A stretch of 64,000 bases of DNA, from contig OZ245800.1 in the NCBI GenBank assembly GCA_965228215.1, positions 1,922,001-1,986,000 on the forward strand. Direction: 5' to 3'. A model generated the notes under the pieces. It had not been told where the DNA came from. It worked only from the letters and a program-made list of their open reading frames with translations, and did no database searches. A program made the translations under genes and the position numbers. The DNA is from Maricaulis sp965228215 (GTDB lineage Bacteria; Pseudomonadota; Alphaproteobacteria; Caulobacterales; Maricaulaceae). Shown here one piece after another: positions 47,656 to 57,150 of the stretch (position 1 is the first letter of the stretch; every line of letters begins with the position of its first letter).

Positions 47656-48389
47656 TCCACGAAACCGCCCGCCGCCTCGTGGGCGGCGACCAGTTCTTCG
47701 AGCCGGGCAGCGGCCTGCGCATCACGCGGCAGGCCGCGTCCGGTCTCGAGCGCCTGGGCGAGATCGCGCAGGGCTGCCGGGAAGCATTGGCGGCCCGCCT
47801 CGACGCGCAGGGCAATTGCCAGTTCACCCGCTGAGCGCGTCTCCCCGAGCGGCGCCTCCGAACGGCCATCCTCATAGAGACCGGCCAGGGCCTGCTGAGC
47901 CCGGGCTTCGCCGTTTTCGGCGGCAGCGACCAGCCAGGCGCGCGCCAGGTCGGCATTTTCCGAGACGCCGTAATAGCCGGCGGCATAACCCACGCCGATC
48001 TCGATCTGGGCCTCGGCCTGTTCGGCCATGGCCGCCTGTTCCAGCCATACACCGGCTTGGGTCTGCGATCCTTCATCCTCGGAGATCAGCGCGTAATACA
48101 CGCCCAGTTCAAACATCGCGTCGGCATCGCCAGCCTCTGCTGCGTCGGACAATTCGCGTGACGGCAGGCCGGCGCGGTCATGGCTGCGTACGCGATCTGC
48201 CAGCGCCTGGCTGGCGAGGTCATAGGCCCTGAGATCGTCTGCGGTACACGCCGACATTTCCTCGATCGCAACCGTGTAGTCGGCGGTGGGTAGATCGCCG
48301 GAGCTTTCGTCACGGGGAATGGGATTGAAATACCAGACCGCGATGGCCGCTGTTGCGACCACCGGAATGATGTAACGCAGATATTCCAT
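47652..48389 (-). CDS. Sel1-repeat lipoprotein-like/membrane-anchored protein
   Basis: 245 aa with an N-terminal hydrophobic anchor (YIIPVVATAAIAVWYF) and Sel1-like repeats, seen as AAEAGDADAMFELGVYYAL, AAMAEQAEAQIEIGVGYA and AAENGEARAQQALAGLYEDG. Such proteins mediate protein contacts in the periplasm or at membranes. No partner visible. Confidence 0.78.
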   Translation of the reverse strand: MEYLRYIIPVVATAAIAVWYFNPIPRDESSGDLPTADYTVAIEEMSACTADDLRAYDLASQALADRVRSHDRAGLPSRELSDAAEAGDADAMFELGVYYALISEDEGSQTQAGVWLEQAAMAEQAEAQIEIGVGYAAGYYGVSENADLARAWLVAAAENGEARAQQALAGLYEDGRSEAPLGETRSAGELAIALRVEAGRQCFPAALRDLAQALETGRGLPRDAQAAARLEELVAAHEAAGGFVD

Positions 48390-48398
48390 GGAACGGAT

Positions 48399-49124
48399 CT
48401 AGTCCTTGTCGTTTCGTTTTGCCTGTACGCGCTGCATCAGGGCAGCCACGGCAGCCTCGTCTTCCGGATAGAGACCCTGCTGCGCGATAAAACCCGGCGT
48501 GCCTCTCGCAAATTCCGACCAGATCGGGATCTCGCGCATGTCCTCGTTGCAGGCATGTTTCTCGAACAATGCAGGGTCATTTGAGAATTCCAGCATCACC
48601 CAGTCGGACAAGGTATTGCCGTAGCAGACGATATCCGTCTGCATGATCGAGAAGACCGGATTGCCGGTTTCAACGGGTTCGACCGCGAGAGCCCGGTGGC
48701 CCAGCAAGGGAATGAGCCGGGGCCAGGAGGTGAAATCCTCCTCGAAGACAGCCAGTCGCTGGGACGCATCATCTGGCCGTTCGCCCCACCGGGACAGCCA
48801 GAAGAGGGAGCCGGTAATGACCGCGCATATTCCCTCAAAGACCTGTTCGCGGAACTCCCGGACCTCGTCCGGATTATGGATCCAGCCGAAGATCTGTTGG
48901 TCCCGATCACGGGTATTGGCGGCGAGATAGCGAAGGTCGTCGGGCAGGACGAAGCCGAGTGCTGCCTCGACCTGGTTCAGCTCCGCCTCGCTGGCGCCGG
49001 GCTTGCCAAAGACGGGGGGTGCAATCTCGCGACCCATATTGCGTGACAGGTTTGCGCATCGCTTGGCGAGCACCGTATTTGCATTTTCGAAAACCGCATT
49101 CGAAAAGCCGAAAGGTTGTGTCAC
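48399..49124 (-). CDS. SMI1/KNR4 (SUKH) domain protein
   Basis: 241 aa with the SUKH pattern in ASEAELNQVEAALGFVLP followed by DDLRYLAANTRD, and later GNTLSDWVMLEF. SUKH proteins are often immunity proteins paired with polymorphic toxins; no toxin gene is adjacent, so it may be an orphan or a housekeeping member. GTG start at 49124; divergent from prfA. Confidence 0.72.
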   Translation of the reverse strand: MTQPFGFSNAVFENANTVLAKRCANLSRNMGREIAPPVFGKPGASEAELNQVEAALGFVLPDDLRYLAANTRDRDQQIFGWIHNPDEVREFREQVFEGICAVITGSLFWLSRWGERPDDASQRLAVFEEDFTSWPRLIPLLGHRALAVEPVETGNPVFSIMQTDIVCYGNTLSDWVMLEFSNDPALFEKHACNEDMREIPIWSEFARGTPGFIAQQGLYPEDEAAVAALMQRVQAKRNDKD

Positions 49125-49192
49125 CCGGGCTGCCCCCTCTCACGGCAAAATCCGCTTTGCGCCTATCCTATCAGGCCTTAAACACTCAGACC

Positions 49193-50266
49193 ATGCACGC
49201 ACCCGAAGCCAGACTCGAACAGGTGATCGATCGTTTTGACCAGGTGGAGGCCCGCCTGGGCGCCGCCGGTGACGCCGACGAGATCGTCAAACTGTCCAAG
49301 GAGCACGCCGAGCTCAAACCCGTCGCCGAAAAGGCGATGGAGCTGAAGAATGCCCGCCAGGAACTCATCGATCTCGAGGAGATGATGGAGGGTGGCGATG
49401 CCGAGATGGCGGAGATGGCGCGCGAGGAATTCTACGCGCTCAAGGAGCGTTTGCCCGATCTCGAACACGAGATGAATCTGCTGCTCCTGCCCAAGGACAA
49501 GGATGACTCGGCCAATGCCCTGGTCGAGATCCGCGCCGGTACGGGGGGTGACGAGGCCGCGCTTTTCGCCGGCGATCTCTACCGCATGTATGAGCGCTAT
49601 GCGCAGCTCCAGGGCTGGAGCTGGGAGCTTGCCTCGGCGTCGGAAGGCGAACAGGGCGGATACAAGGAAGTCATCGCCGCCGTGTCCGGTTCCGGCGTGT
49701 TCGGGCGACTGAAATTCGAGTCCGGTGTGCATCGCGTGCAGCGAGTTCCGGCGACGGAAAGCCAGGGCCGTATTCACACCTCCGCTGCGACCGTCGCGAT
49801 CATGCCGCAGCCGGAAAATATCGAGGTCGAGCTCGACATGAATGATGTCCGGGTCGACACGATGCGCGCATCCGGCGCCGGCGGTCAGCACGTCAACAAG
49901 ACCGACTCTGCCGTCCGGATGACCCACCTTCCGACCGGGCTGGTCGTACTCTGCCAGGAAAAATCACAGCACCAGAACCGGGCCCGCGCTCAGGAATTGC
50001 TCAAGGCCAAGCTCTACGACATGGAGCGCGAGGCTGCTCACGCCGAACAGGCTGCCGCACGCAAGGGGCAGATCGGTTCCGGCGATCGTTCCGAGCGGAT
50101 CCGGACCTATAATTTCCCGCAGGGCCGCGTGTCGGACCACCGCATCAATCTGACCCTCTACAAGCTCGACGCTATCGTGGCAGGCGACGAGCTGGACGAG
50201 GTGATCTCGGCCCTGATCGCCGAAGACCAGGCCGCGCGCCTTGCCGCGCTCGCCGACGAGGATTGA
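49193..50266 (+). CDS. prfA: Peptide chain release factor 1
   Basis: RF1 ends translation at UAA and UAG. 357 aa with the catalytic GAGGQHVNKTDSAV (GGQ) loop and the anticodon-like PxT region matching RF1 (RVPATESQGRIHTS). The ATG at 49193 fits the known start HAPEARLEQVIDRFDQVEARL; frames upstream are shadow of the SUKH gene. No strong SD is visible. With TAG as the stop codon for about half of the genes here, this factor is likely important. Confidence 0.96.
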   Translation: MHAPEARLEQVIDRFDQVEARLGAAGDADEIVKLSKEHAELKPVAEKAMELKNARQELIDLEEMMEGGDAEMAEMAREEFYALKERLPDLEHEMNLLLLPKDKDDSANALVEIRAGTGGDEAALFAGDLYRMYERYAQLQGWSWELASASEGEQGGYKEVIAAVSGSGVFGRLKFESGVHRVQRVPATESQGRIHTSAATVAIMPQPENIEVELDMNDVRVDTMRASGAGGQHVNKTDSAVRMTHLPTGLVVLCQEKSQHQNRARAQELLKAKLYDMEREAAHAEQAAARKGQIGSGDRSERIRTYNFPQGRVSDHRINLTLYKLDAIVAGDELDEVISALIAEDQAARLAALADED

Positions 50267-50350
50267 GGCCGGGCTTTCCGCTTGTCTTGCAGGCGGGCCT
50301 GTCGGACACTGGCTGAATATTTCCATGCAGGGACAAGGCAGGGGACAAGC

Positions 50351-51733
50351 ATGATCCGTCGCACTCGCAATCTGGCCGCCGTCGCACTGGGTGCAACGGC
50401 CCTGGCAGCCTGTTCCGGCGGCGAAGCCGAGCTGGATCCCGATATCGTCTGTCATGTCGGCATCTACCAGACGGCGGACGGCGAGCTGCTCGATCTGGGA
50501 GCGCTCAGCGCACCGGCCCTGCGCTGGCGGGCGATTGACGGTCGCACGGGCCGGATCTCTCCGTCCGAGGATGGCAGCTGGTCCGGTTTCCTGGGCTGGA
50601 GCCAGAGCCCGCATCCGGCACGGTTGGAGCTTGGCGCATGCGGATCCGGCGAGATTTTCGTGCAGGGGATCGAGGGTGTTTCAGGTGAGGCCAACCGGCT
50701 GAGCTTTGATATCCAGGACACGCGTTTCGAAGGTGAGGCCGAGACCCTGGCGGGGCGCCTGGTCATGCCTCAGGGCGATGGGCCGTTCCCACTCGCGGTC
50801 CTGGTCCACGGATCCGAGGATTACAGCGCGATCGATTTCTACTCCCTGCAACGCATCCTGCCCGCTCACGGCATCGCAGCCTTTGTCTATGACAAGCGCG
50901 GCACGGGCGGGTCGACCGGTGAATACACACAGGATTTCGATCTGCTCGCAGCCGACGCATCGGCGGCGCTGGCCGAGGCGCGTCGCCTGGGCGGCGACCG
51001 GATTGCGCAGGCGGGTTATCTCGGCGGCAGCCAGGGCGGCTGGGTGGCACCCTATGCAGCATCGATGAGTGATGCGGATTTCGTCATCGCCTCCTACGGC
51101 ATGGCGGAGGGACCGCTGGCCGAGGACCGTGAGGAAGCCCTTCTGAGCGTGATCGAGGCGGGTTACGGCGATGATACCGAGGCCATGGCCGGTACGCGCG
51201 CCCTCGCGGTCGCAGCGGGCCGGGTCATGGCGACGGATTTCGAGGAGGGGGTCGACGAGCTGGCTGATCTCAAGGACCGCTATCGCGACGAACCCTGGTT
51301 CGACCTCATCGAGGGCGAGTTCACGCATGAATTCCTCGTCCGGCCGATCTGGCAGGTCGAAGCGGCCATGCCCTTCTTCGATCGCGGTACCAGCTGGGAT
51401 TATGAACCGCGCCCGGTCCTGGCCTCGCTCGACATTCCGGCGCTCTGGGTGCTTGCGGCCGAAGATCGCGAGGCTCCGCCGGACACGACCATTCCGATCC
51501 TGGAGGAATTGCAGGCCGGGGGCACGCCCATCGATGTCGTGATTTTCCCCGATGCCGATCACGGGATCATCGAGTTCGAGACACTGGATGACGGGTCCCG
51601 GACCTCGACCCGGTATTCCGAGGGCTATCATCGTCTTCTGATCGACTGGATCGCTAGCCGGCAGCTCGACGGCGCCTATGGACGTGCCCGCATGATGCCG
51701 CGGCGCGACACTGATACGGCCGAAGCCGAGTGA
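50351..51733 (+). CDS. Alpha/beta hydrolase lipoprotein
   Basis: 460 aa lipoprotein with lipobox LAAC at about residue 21. Nucleophile motif GGSQGGW, oxyanion VLVHGSEDYS and later DADHGIIEF place it near the S9/dienelactone-type hydrolases, related to the prolyl oligopeptidase fold. It sits between prfA and prmC, which are usually adjacent; the stop overlaps the prmC GTG (GTGA). Confidence 0.83.
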   Translation: MIRRTRNLAAVALGATALAACSGGEAELDPDIVCHVGIYQTADGELLDLGALSAPALRWRAIDGRTGRISPSEDGSWSGFLGWSQSPHPARLELGACGSGEIFVQGIEGVSGEANRLSFDIQDTRFEGEAETLAGRLVMPQGDGPFPLAVLVHGSEDYSAIDFYSLQRILPAHGIAAFVYDKRGTGGSTGEYTQDFDLLAADASAALAEARRLGGDRIAQAGYLGGSQGGWVAPYAASMSDADFVIASYGMAEGPLAEDREEALLSVIEAGYGDDTEAMAGTRALAVAAGRVMATDFEEGVDELADLKDRYRDEPWFDLIEGEFTHEFLVRPIWQVEAAMPFFDRGTSWDYEPRPVLASLDIPALWVLAAEDREAPPDTTIPILEELQAGGTPIDVVIFPDADHGIIEFETLDDGSRTSTRYSEGYHRLLIDWIASRQLDGAYGRARMMPRRDTDTAEAE

Positions 51734-52686
51734 ATTCGAAGACACCTCCGAGTTTCGACGCCATGGTCGATGAGGCCGCAGAGGCGGAATCGGCGCGACC
51801 GGGACTGGCGCTGAGCCGTACTTGGCAGGGCATGAACCTGCCGGCCATTCGCCGGGATCTCGTCGCCCGCCTCCTGGAAGCGGGTATCGAGGAGGCAGAG
51901 ATCGAGGCGCGACACCTGCTGTCGTATGTCCTCGCTCCCGCCAGCCTGGCTGCGGCGCTCGCCGATCCGGCCCTGTCCTCCTGGCAGAAGATCACCCGGC
52001 TGGCGGATCTCGCAACCGAGCGCCTGTCGCGCAAACCCCTGTCGCAAATCCTTGGCAGCCAGCCCTTCTGGACTCTGGAACTCGCCGTGACACCCGATGT
52101 GTTGACGCCGCGGGCTGATACGGAAACCCTGGTCGAGCGTGTTCTCGCCGAGGGACCAGGCGGGGAGGCGCGCATACTGGATCTGGGCACGGGCAGCGGC
52201 GCCATCCTGCTCGCCTTGCTGGCAGATCGGCCGGGCTGGTCGGGCCTCGGCGTTGACCTGTCGCCAGCCGCACTCGAGGTCGCCAGGCGCAATGCCGTGC
52301 GGTGCGGGCTGGACGGGCGTGCCGCGTTTCGCGAGGCGCGCTGGGGCGAGGGGCTGGAGGATCATGGCTTCGATGTCCTGGTGTCGAATCCGCCCTACAT
52401 CGTCCGCGAAGTGCTGGCCGGGCTGGAGCCGGAGGTGCGCGATCACGAGCCGGCGCTAGCGCTGGATGGCGGCGAGGACGGGCTGGATGCCTATCGCGAG
52501 ATTGCTGCCGACCTGGGTCGTTTGCTCAAACCGGGCGGGCTGTTCGCATTCGAGATCGGCTATGACCAGGGCGCCGCGGTCAGCGCGATCATGCGGCAGG
52601 CCGGCGGTGTGGATGTGACCTGTTGCGCGGACCTCGGCGGGAATGACCGCGTGGTTCTGGGCCGCATGCCTGGAGGCAACGGCTAA
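51730..52686 (+). CDS. prmC: Release factor glutamine methyltransferase PrmC (HemK)
   Basis: Methylates the glutamine of the GGQ motif in release factors. 318 aa, slightly long because of about 30 extra N-terminal residues. The catalytic NPPY is in VSNPPYIVREV, SAM motif I is LDLGTGSGAILLALL, preceded by LTPRADTETLVE. Start GTG at 51730 overlaps the previous stop; GGCCGAAGCC upstream gives no clear SD. ATG at 51763 is an alternative. Confidence 0.92.
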   Translation: MNSKTPPSFDAMVDEAAEAESARPGLALSRTWQGMNLPAIRRDLVARLLEAGIEEAEIEARHLLSYVLAPASLAAALADPALSSWQKITRLADLATERLSRKPLSQILGSQPFWTLELAVTPDVLTPRADTETLVERVLAEGPGGEARILDLGTGSGAILLALLADRPGWSGLGVDLSPAALEVARRNAVRCGLDGRAAFREARWGEGLEDHGFDVLVSNPPYIVREVLAGLEPEVRDHEPALALDGGEDGLDAYREIAADLGRLLKPGGLFAFEIGYDQGAAVSAIMRQAGGVDVTCCADLGGNDRVVLGRMPGGNG

Positions 52687-52865
52687 AAAGGGTTGGAAAC
52701 CCGGTCAGGCCGGTCTAGGTTTCCGCTTAGCAGGTGGCTCGCGCCAGTACGGGGGTCTCGCGCGGCCGGACTAGGCCATCTGCAGAGATCCGGCCATTTT
52801 GTTTGAGCATCGTCGACAGAGCGCACTGGCTTGCACCTGCATACGCAAAGCAAGATCGATTGTTA

Positions 52866-52881
52866 GAACAGCATCGCTGTT
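52866..52881 (+). promoter_or_regulatory. Small hairpin in the DUF4167 leader
   Basis: AACAGC/GCTGTT with a three-base loop at 52867-52881, about 18 bases before the DUF4167 start. Could influence translation; no evidence beyond the dyad. Confidence 0.3.
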
Positions 52882-52898
52882 AGACAGGGATAGGCGAT

Positions 52899-53522
52899 AT
52901 GAAGCGTCAACGCGGACGAGGGCGTAAACCCGGCAATCCTGCGAATCGTTCGTATGAGTCGAATGGTCCGGAAGTGAAAATCCGGGGCAATGCGACCCAG
53001 ATCTACGACAAGTATCTGCAACTGGCGCGCGATGCCTCGTCTTCGGGCGACCGCGTGCGGGCGGAAAACCTGTACCAGCACGCAGAGCATTACTACCGCA
53101 TCGTCCAGGCCAATCAGCCCAAGCGTGATCCCAACCAGGACGAGAACGCAGACGGTGCCGAGAACGCCGCCGCCGATGGTGAGAACCAGGGCGGTGACGA
53201 CCAGCAGCGTCGTGGCCGTGGCCGCGGACGCGGCCGGGATCGCCAGCCGCGTGACGGCCAGGATCCGATGGAAGTGGTCACGCCGGGTGGTGAGCCTGCC
53301 GAGGCCGAAAGTGGTGACGCGTCTGCTTCGCAGGGCGAAGCCGGCGATGATGACGGCCAGTCGGGCCGCCGTCGCACGCGCCGTCCGCGCCGTCAGCGCA
53401 ATGAGGGTGATGCCGGTACGGAAGCATCGGCCGCCGAACAGGCGCTCGAGACTGCCAGCGACACAGCAGATCGCGAGAGCGATGACACGGGAAGCGACCC
53501 GTCGGAAACCGCCGCGGCCTAG
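52899..53522 (+). CDS. DUF4167 domain protein
   Basis: 207 aa. The folded part is the first 80 residues, with the family signature ATQIYDKYLQLARDA and QHAEHYYRIVQ; the rest is a disordered, Arg/Gly/Asp/Glu-rich tail (RRGRGRGRGR), suggestive of RNA binding. Function unknown. It follows prmC in many alphaproteobacteria and precedes clpB here with the MOSC gene between. GGGATAGG precedes the start. Confidence 0.9.
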   Translation: MKRQRGRGRKPGNPANRSYESNGPEVKIRGNATQIYDKYLQLARDASSSGDRVRAENLYQHAEHYYRIVQANQPKRDPNQDENADGAENAAADGENQGGDDQQRRGRGRGRGRDRQPRDGQDPMEVVTPGGEPAEAESGDASASQGEAGDDDGQSGRRRTRRPRRQRNEGDAGTEASAAEQALETASDTADRESDDTGSDPSETAAA

Positions 53523-53547
53523 GCCCGGTCCGTCAATGACAGTGAAC

Positions 53548-53577
53548 AAGGCCGGGTTTCCCCGGCCTTTTCTTTTG
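53548..53577 (+). terminator. Rho-independent terminator after DUF4167
   Basis: Stem AAGGCCGGG (53548-53556), loop TTTC, stem CCCGGCCTT (53561-53569), then TTTCTTTT. Confidence 0.85.
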
Positions 53578-53588
53578 CCCGATCGTCG

Positions 53589-54344
53589 TCAGGAAGCCGG
53601 CAAGACCGCCGCGCCAGGCTCGACCCGACCACCGGATATCACCTCGGCATAGATGCCGCACTGGGTGTGGCCATAGTGTTTGAACAGGCTTTCCGGCAGG
53701 TCCATGTCGCGCATGCCGGTTCGCAGATCCACACTGGTCGCGGCGCAGCGGCCAATCCGCGCATCGACGCGGAGAACAGCATCGCCTATCGAAATCTCCT
53801 GACCGACCCAGTCGAACTCGCTCCAGGCCGGGCCGTCATCGATGAGGAGATTGCCGCGGAAACGCTCCGGATCGATCTCGCGACCGCACTTTTCCGCCAG
53901 GTCCCGGACAGAGGCGAGATTGATGATCGAGACGTGCGGTTGCGGTATGTCGGTCATGGCCTGGGCCGGGGCGTGGACCAGACGCAGATCGCCGCGGATT
54001 TCGTCCTGGAGGAGACCTCGGATCGCATCAAAGAGGGGTGCGTGGGTTTCGGGTCGGGTGAGATCGATGCTGACCTCGCCGCTGTCGAACAGGACCGTGA
54101 AGCGCATCGCGCCCTCGTCGAAACGGCAGGGCAGGGCGGCTATGGCCGGATTGGCGGCCATCATCAGGAAGAATTTCTTCTTCATATGCACCGGATTGGC
54201 CGGATCGAAATGCCCGCCGCCATTCTCGATGGCGAAGGCGCGGTCCCAGGGCAGAAGCTTTCCGGCGGCCAGGTTTGCTGAGTCCAGCCGGTCGGCCGCG
54301 AAGCCTTTAACCGGGTAACGATGGATCGATGCTAGTTTTGGCAT
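53589..54344 (-). CDS. MOSC domain protein
   Basis: 251 aa with N-terminal beta-barrel part (SIHRYPVKGFAADRL) and a MOSC domain with the sulfur-binding-type Cys in RIGRCAATSVD. Members carry sulfur for molybdenum cofactor or related chemistry; here the substrate is unknown. ATG at 54344 chosen over 54416. It converges on DUF4167. Confidence 0.87.
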   Translation of the reverse strand: MPKLASIHRYPVKGFAADRLDSANLAAGKLLPWDRAFAIENGGGHFDPANPVHMKKKFFLMMAANPAIAALPCRFDEGAMRFTVLFDSGEVSIDLTRPETHAPLFDAIRGLLQDEIRGDLRLVHAPAQAMTDIPQPHVSIINLASVRDLAEKCGREIDPERFRGNLLIDDGPAWSEFDWVGQEISIGDAVLRVDARIGRCAATSVDLRTGMRDMDLPESLFKHYGHTQCGIYAEVISGGRVEPGAAVLPAS

Positions 54345-54395
54345 GGGTTTTGAGTCGTTTCTTGCAGGATCGGCCAGAATGTCGCGCCTGGAACA

Positions 54396-54424
54396 CTTGT
54401 GTGACGCTTTGGCCACACCTACAT
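54396..54424 (+). promoter_or_regulatory. Possible heat-shock (RpoH) promoter of clpB
   Basis: CTTGTGT at 54396-54402 and CCTACAT at 54418-54424, spaced 15 bases, resemble alphaproteobacterial sigma-32 elements (CTTG and C-rich AT box). Judged by eye, so weak. Confidence 0.3.
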
Positions 54425-54502
54425 GCGATCCAGGACGCGGCGTAGATGTGCTTGATCAAGGCATCGGACCGCACGGTATCTCGCCTCAACAGGGGGATCT
54501 AT

Positions 54503-57109
54503 ATGGATTTCGAACGTTACACAGATCGGGCCCGCTCGATCATCCAGGCTGCCCAGGGTCTCGCCCTGAAATCGAGCCATCAGCAATTCACTCCGGAACA
54601 TGTCCTGCGTGCGCTGCTGGATGACGAGGCCGGCCTGGCCAGTAATCTGATCAAGACAGCCGGCGGCCGTATCCGCCAGGTCTCGGACGGTGTCGACCAG
54701 GCCCTGGCCGCCATGCCCAAGGTCGAGGGCGGTGAGGGCAAGCTCTATCTTGCGCCCCAGACGGCCAAGATTTTCGCCACGGCGGAAGAGGCCGCCAAGA
54801 AGGCCGGTGATGAATTCATCACTGCCGAACGCCTGCTGCAGGCGATCAGCCTGACGCCGGACAACAAGGCTCATGACACGCTGAAAGCCTCCGGCGTCAC
54901 ACCGCAGGCCCTCAACAGCGCGATCAATGATCTGCGCGCCGGCCGCACGGCCGACAGCCAGTCCGCAGAGGACAGCTACGAGGCGCTCAAGAAATATGCC
55001 CGCGATCTCACCGAGGTCGCCCGCGAGGGCAAGCTGGATCCGGTGATCGGCCGCGACGAGGAAATCCGCCGCGCCATCCAGGTCCTCTCCCGCCGCACGA
55101 AGAATAATCCCGTCCTCATCGGTGAACCCGGTGTGGGCAAGACCGCAATCGCGGAAGGCCTGGCCCTTCGCATCGTCAATGGCGACGTGCCGGAAAGCCT
55201 GACCGACAAACGCCTGCTTGCACTCGACATGGGTGCCCTGATCGCCGGCGCGAAATATCGCGGTGAATTCGAGGAACGTCTCAAATCCGTCCTCTCCGAG
55301 GTTGAGGATGCGGGCGGTGAGATCATCCTCTTCATCGACGAGATGCACACGCTGGTCGGCGCCGGCAAGACCGATGGCGCCATGGACGCGTCCAACTTGC
55401 TCAAACCCGCCCTGGCACGCGGCGAACTGCATTGTGTGGGCGCCACGACGCTGGATGAGTACCGCAAGCATGTGGAGAAAGACGCGGCCCTGGCCCGGCG
55501 TTTCCAGCCGGTCATGGTCGAGGAACCGACCGTGGAAGACACGGTCTCGATCCTGCGTGGGTTGAAGGAAAAATACGAGGTTCATCACGGCGTTCGCATC
55601 GCCGATGCCGCCATCGTCTCCGCGGCCAGCCTGTCCAATCGCTACATCACCGACCGTTTCCTGCCGGACAAGGCTATCGACCTGATGGACGAGGCCGCCT
55701 CGCGCCTGCGCATGCAGGTCGACAGCAAGCCGGAAGAGCTCGACGAGATCGACCGCCGTTCCATCCAGCTGAAGATCGAGGCGGAAGCCCTGAAGAAGGA
55801 ATCCGACGACGCGTCCATGGAGCGGCTCGAGAACCTGTCCAAGGAGATCGCCGAACTGGAAGCACGCTCAGCCGAACTGACGGCGGCCTGGCGCGCCGAG
55901 AAGGACAAGCTCGCCTCGGCCACCACGCTGAAGGAAGCCCTCGAACGCGCCCGCAACGACCTCGTCGATGCCGAGCGCCGCGGTGATCTCGGCCGCGCAT
56001 CCGAGATCAAATACGGCACGCTGCCCGAGCTGGAACGCAAGCTGGCAGACGCCGAGACCTCCGGCGAGGACGGGTCCATGGTCCAGGAAGTGGTCGACGA
56101 GGAGCAGATCGCCCACGTCGTCTCGCGCTGGACCGGTGTGCCGGTCGACAAGATGCTGGAAGGTGAGCGCGAGAAACTCCTGCGCATGGAGGACGCGCTG
56201 CACAAGCGTGTGGTCGGTCAGCAGAGTGCGCTGGAGGCCGTGTCCGACGCAGTGCGCCGTGCCCGGACCGGTCTGAAGGATCCCAATCGCCCGATCGGCT
56301 CCTTCCTCTTCCTCGGCCCGACCGGGGTCGGCAAGACCGAACTCACCAAGGCGCTGGCCGAATTCCTGTTCGACGACGAGACGGCCGTCAGCCGGCTCGA
56401 CATGTCGGAATACATGGAGAAACACTCTGTCGCTCGCATGATCGGCGCCCCGCCGGGTTATGTCGGTTACGAGGAGGGCGGTGCCCTGACCGAAAGCGTT
56501 CGCCGCCGGCCCTACCAGGTCGTCCTGCTCGACGAGGTCGAGAAGGCGCATCCGGACGTGTTCAACGTCCTGCTTCAGGTCCTCGATGATGGCCGGCTGA
56601 CGGATGGCCAGGGCCGGACGGTCGATTTCCGGAACACGATCATCATCATGACGTCCAATCTGGGCGCCGAGCATTTGCAGCTCGTCGATGTGGCCGAGGA
56701 GGCCCGCGACGGTGTGATGGCCGCAGTGCGTCAGCATTTCCGTCCGGAATTCCTGAACCGGATCGACGAGGTCATCCTGTTCAACAAACTGCTCGAACAG
56801 CACATGGGCGCAATCGTCGACATCCAGATCGGCCGACTGGCCAAATTGCTGGAAGACCGCCGCATGGTGATCAATCTCGATGATGCCGCCACGCAATGGC
56901 TGGCCCAGAAAGGGTATGACCCCGCCTATGGCGCCCGTCCGCTCAAGCGCGTGATCCAGAAAGAACTCCAGGACCCGCTGGCGCGGCTGATGCTGCAGGG
57001 CGAGATTCTTGATGGCCAGGAAATCGCCGTGACCGCCGAAGCCGGTGTGTTGATCATCAATGATGTCGCGGTCGGGGAAGCGCGCCCGGCAGAGGCTGTG
57101 GTGAATTAG
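54503..57109 (+). CDS. clpB: ATP-dependent chaperone ClpB
   Basis: Hexameric AAA+ disaggregase that works with DnaK to rescue aggregated proteins. 868 aa: N-terminal Clp repeat domain (about 1-150), AAA1 with Walker A GEPGVGKTAIAEGLA, a coiled-coil middle domain (about 400-520), AAA2 with GPTGVGKTELTKALAEFL, and the C-terminal domain. The ATG at 54503 has AGGGGGA upstream. A strong hairpin follows the stop. Confidence 0.97.
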   Translation: MDFERYTDRARSIIQAAQGLALKSSHQQFTPEHVLRALLDDEAGLASNLIKTAGGRIRQVSDGVDQALAAMPKVEGGEGKLYLAPQTAKIFATAEEAAKKAGDEFITAERLLQAISLTPDNKAHDTLKASGVTPQALNSAINDLRAGRTADSQSAEDSYEALKKYARDLTEVAREGKLDPVIGRDEEIRRAIQVLSRRTKNNPVLIGEPGVGKTAIAEGLALRIVNGDVPESLTDKRLLALDMGALIAGAKYRGEFEERLKSVLSEVEDAGGEIILFIDEMHTLVGAGKTDGAMDASNLLKPALARGELHCVGATTLDEYRKHVEKDAALARRFQPVMVEEPTVEDTVSILRGLKEKYEVHHGVRIADAAIVSAASLSNRYITDRFLPDKAIDLMDEAASRLRMQVDSKPEELDEIDRRSIQLKIEAEALKKESDDASMERLENLSKEIAELEARSAELTAAWRAEKDKLASATTLKEALERARNDLVDAERRGDLGRASEIKYGTLPELERKLADAETSGEDGSMVQEVVDEEQIAHVVSRWTGVPVDKMLEGEREKLLRMEDALHKRVVGQQSALEAVSDAVRRARTGLKDPNRPIGSFLFLGPTGVGKTELTKALAEFLFDDETAVSRLDMSEYMEKHSVARMIGAPPGYVGYEEGGALTESVRRRPYQVVLLDEVEKAHPDVFNVLLQVLDDGRLTDGQGRTVDFRNTIIIMTSNLGAEHLQLVDVAEEARDGVMAAVRQHFRPEFLNRIDEVILFNKLLEQHMGAIVDIQIGRLAKLLEDRRMVINLDDAATQWLAQKGYDPAYGARPLKRVIQKELQDPLARLMLQGEILDGQEIAVTAEAGVLIINDVAVGEARPAEAVVN

Positions 57110-57112
57110 ACG

Positions 57113-57150
57113 GGCAGGGAGCGGCGCTGATCGCCGCTCCCGATCTGCCT
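57113..57150. terminator. Hairpin after clpB, possibly bidirectional
   Basis: GGGAGCGGCG (57117-57126) pairs with CGCCGCTCCC (57132-57141), extended by GGCAG/CTGCC with a two-base bulge. No U-run, but it lies exactly between convergent clpB and the protease gene. Confidence 0.55.

Noticed and set aside
52863..53549. 228-codon frame opposite DUF4167, rich in hydrophobic residues
   Set aside because: It mirrors the charged, disordered DUF4167 tail; the plus-strand protein matches a known family and its terminator fits that direction.
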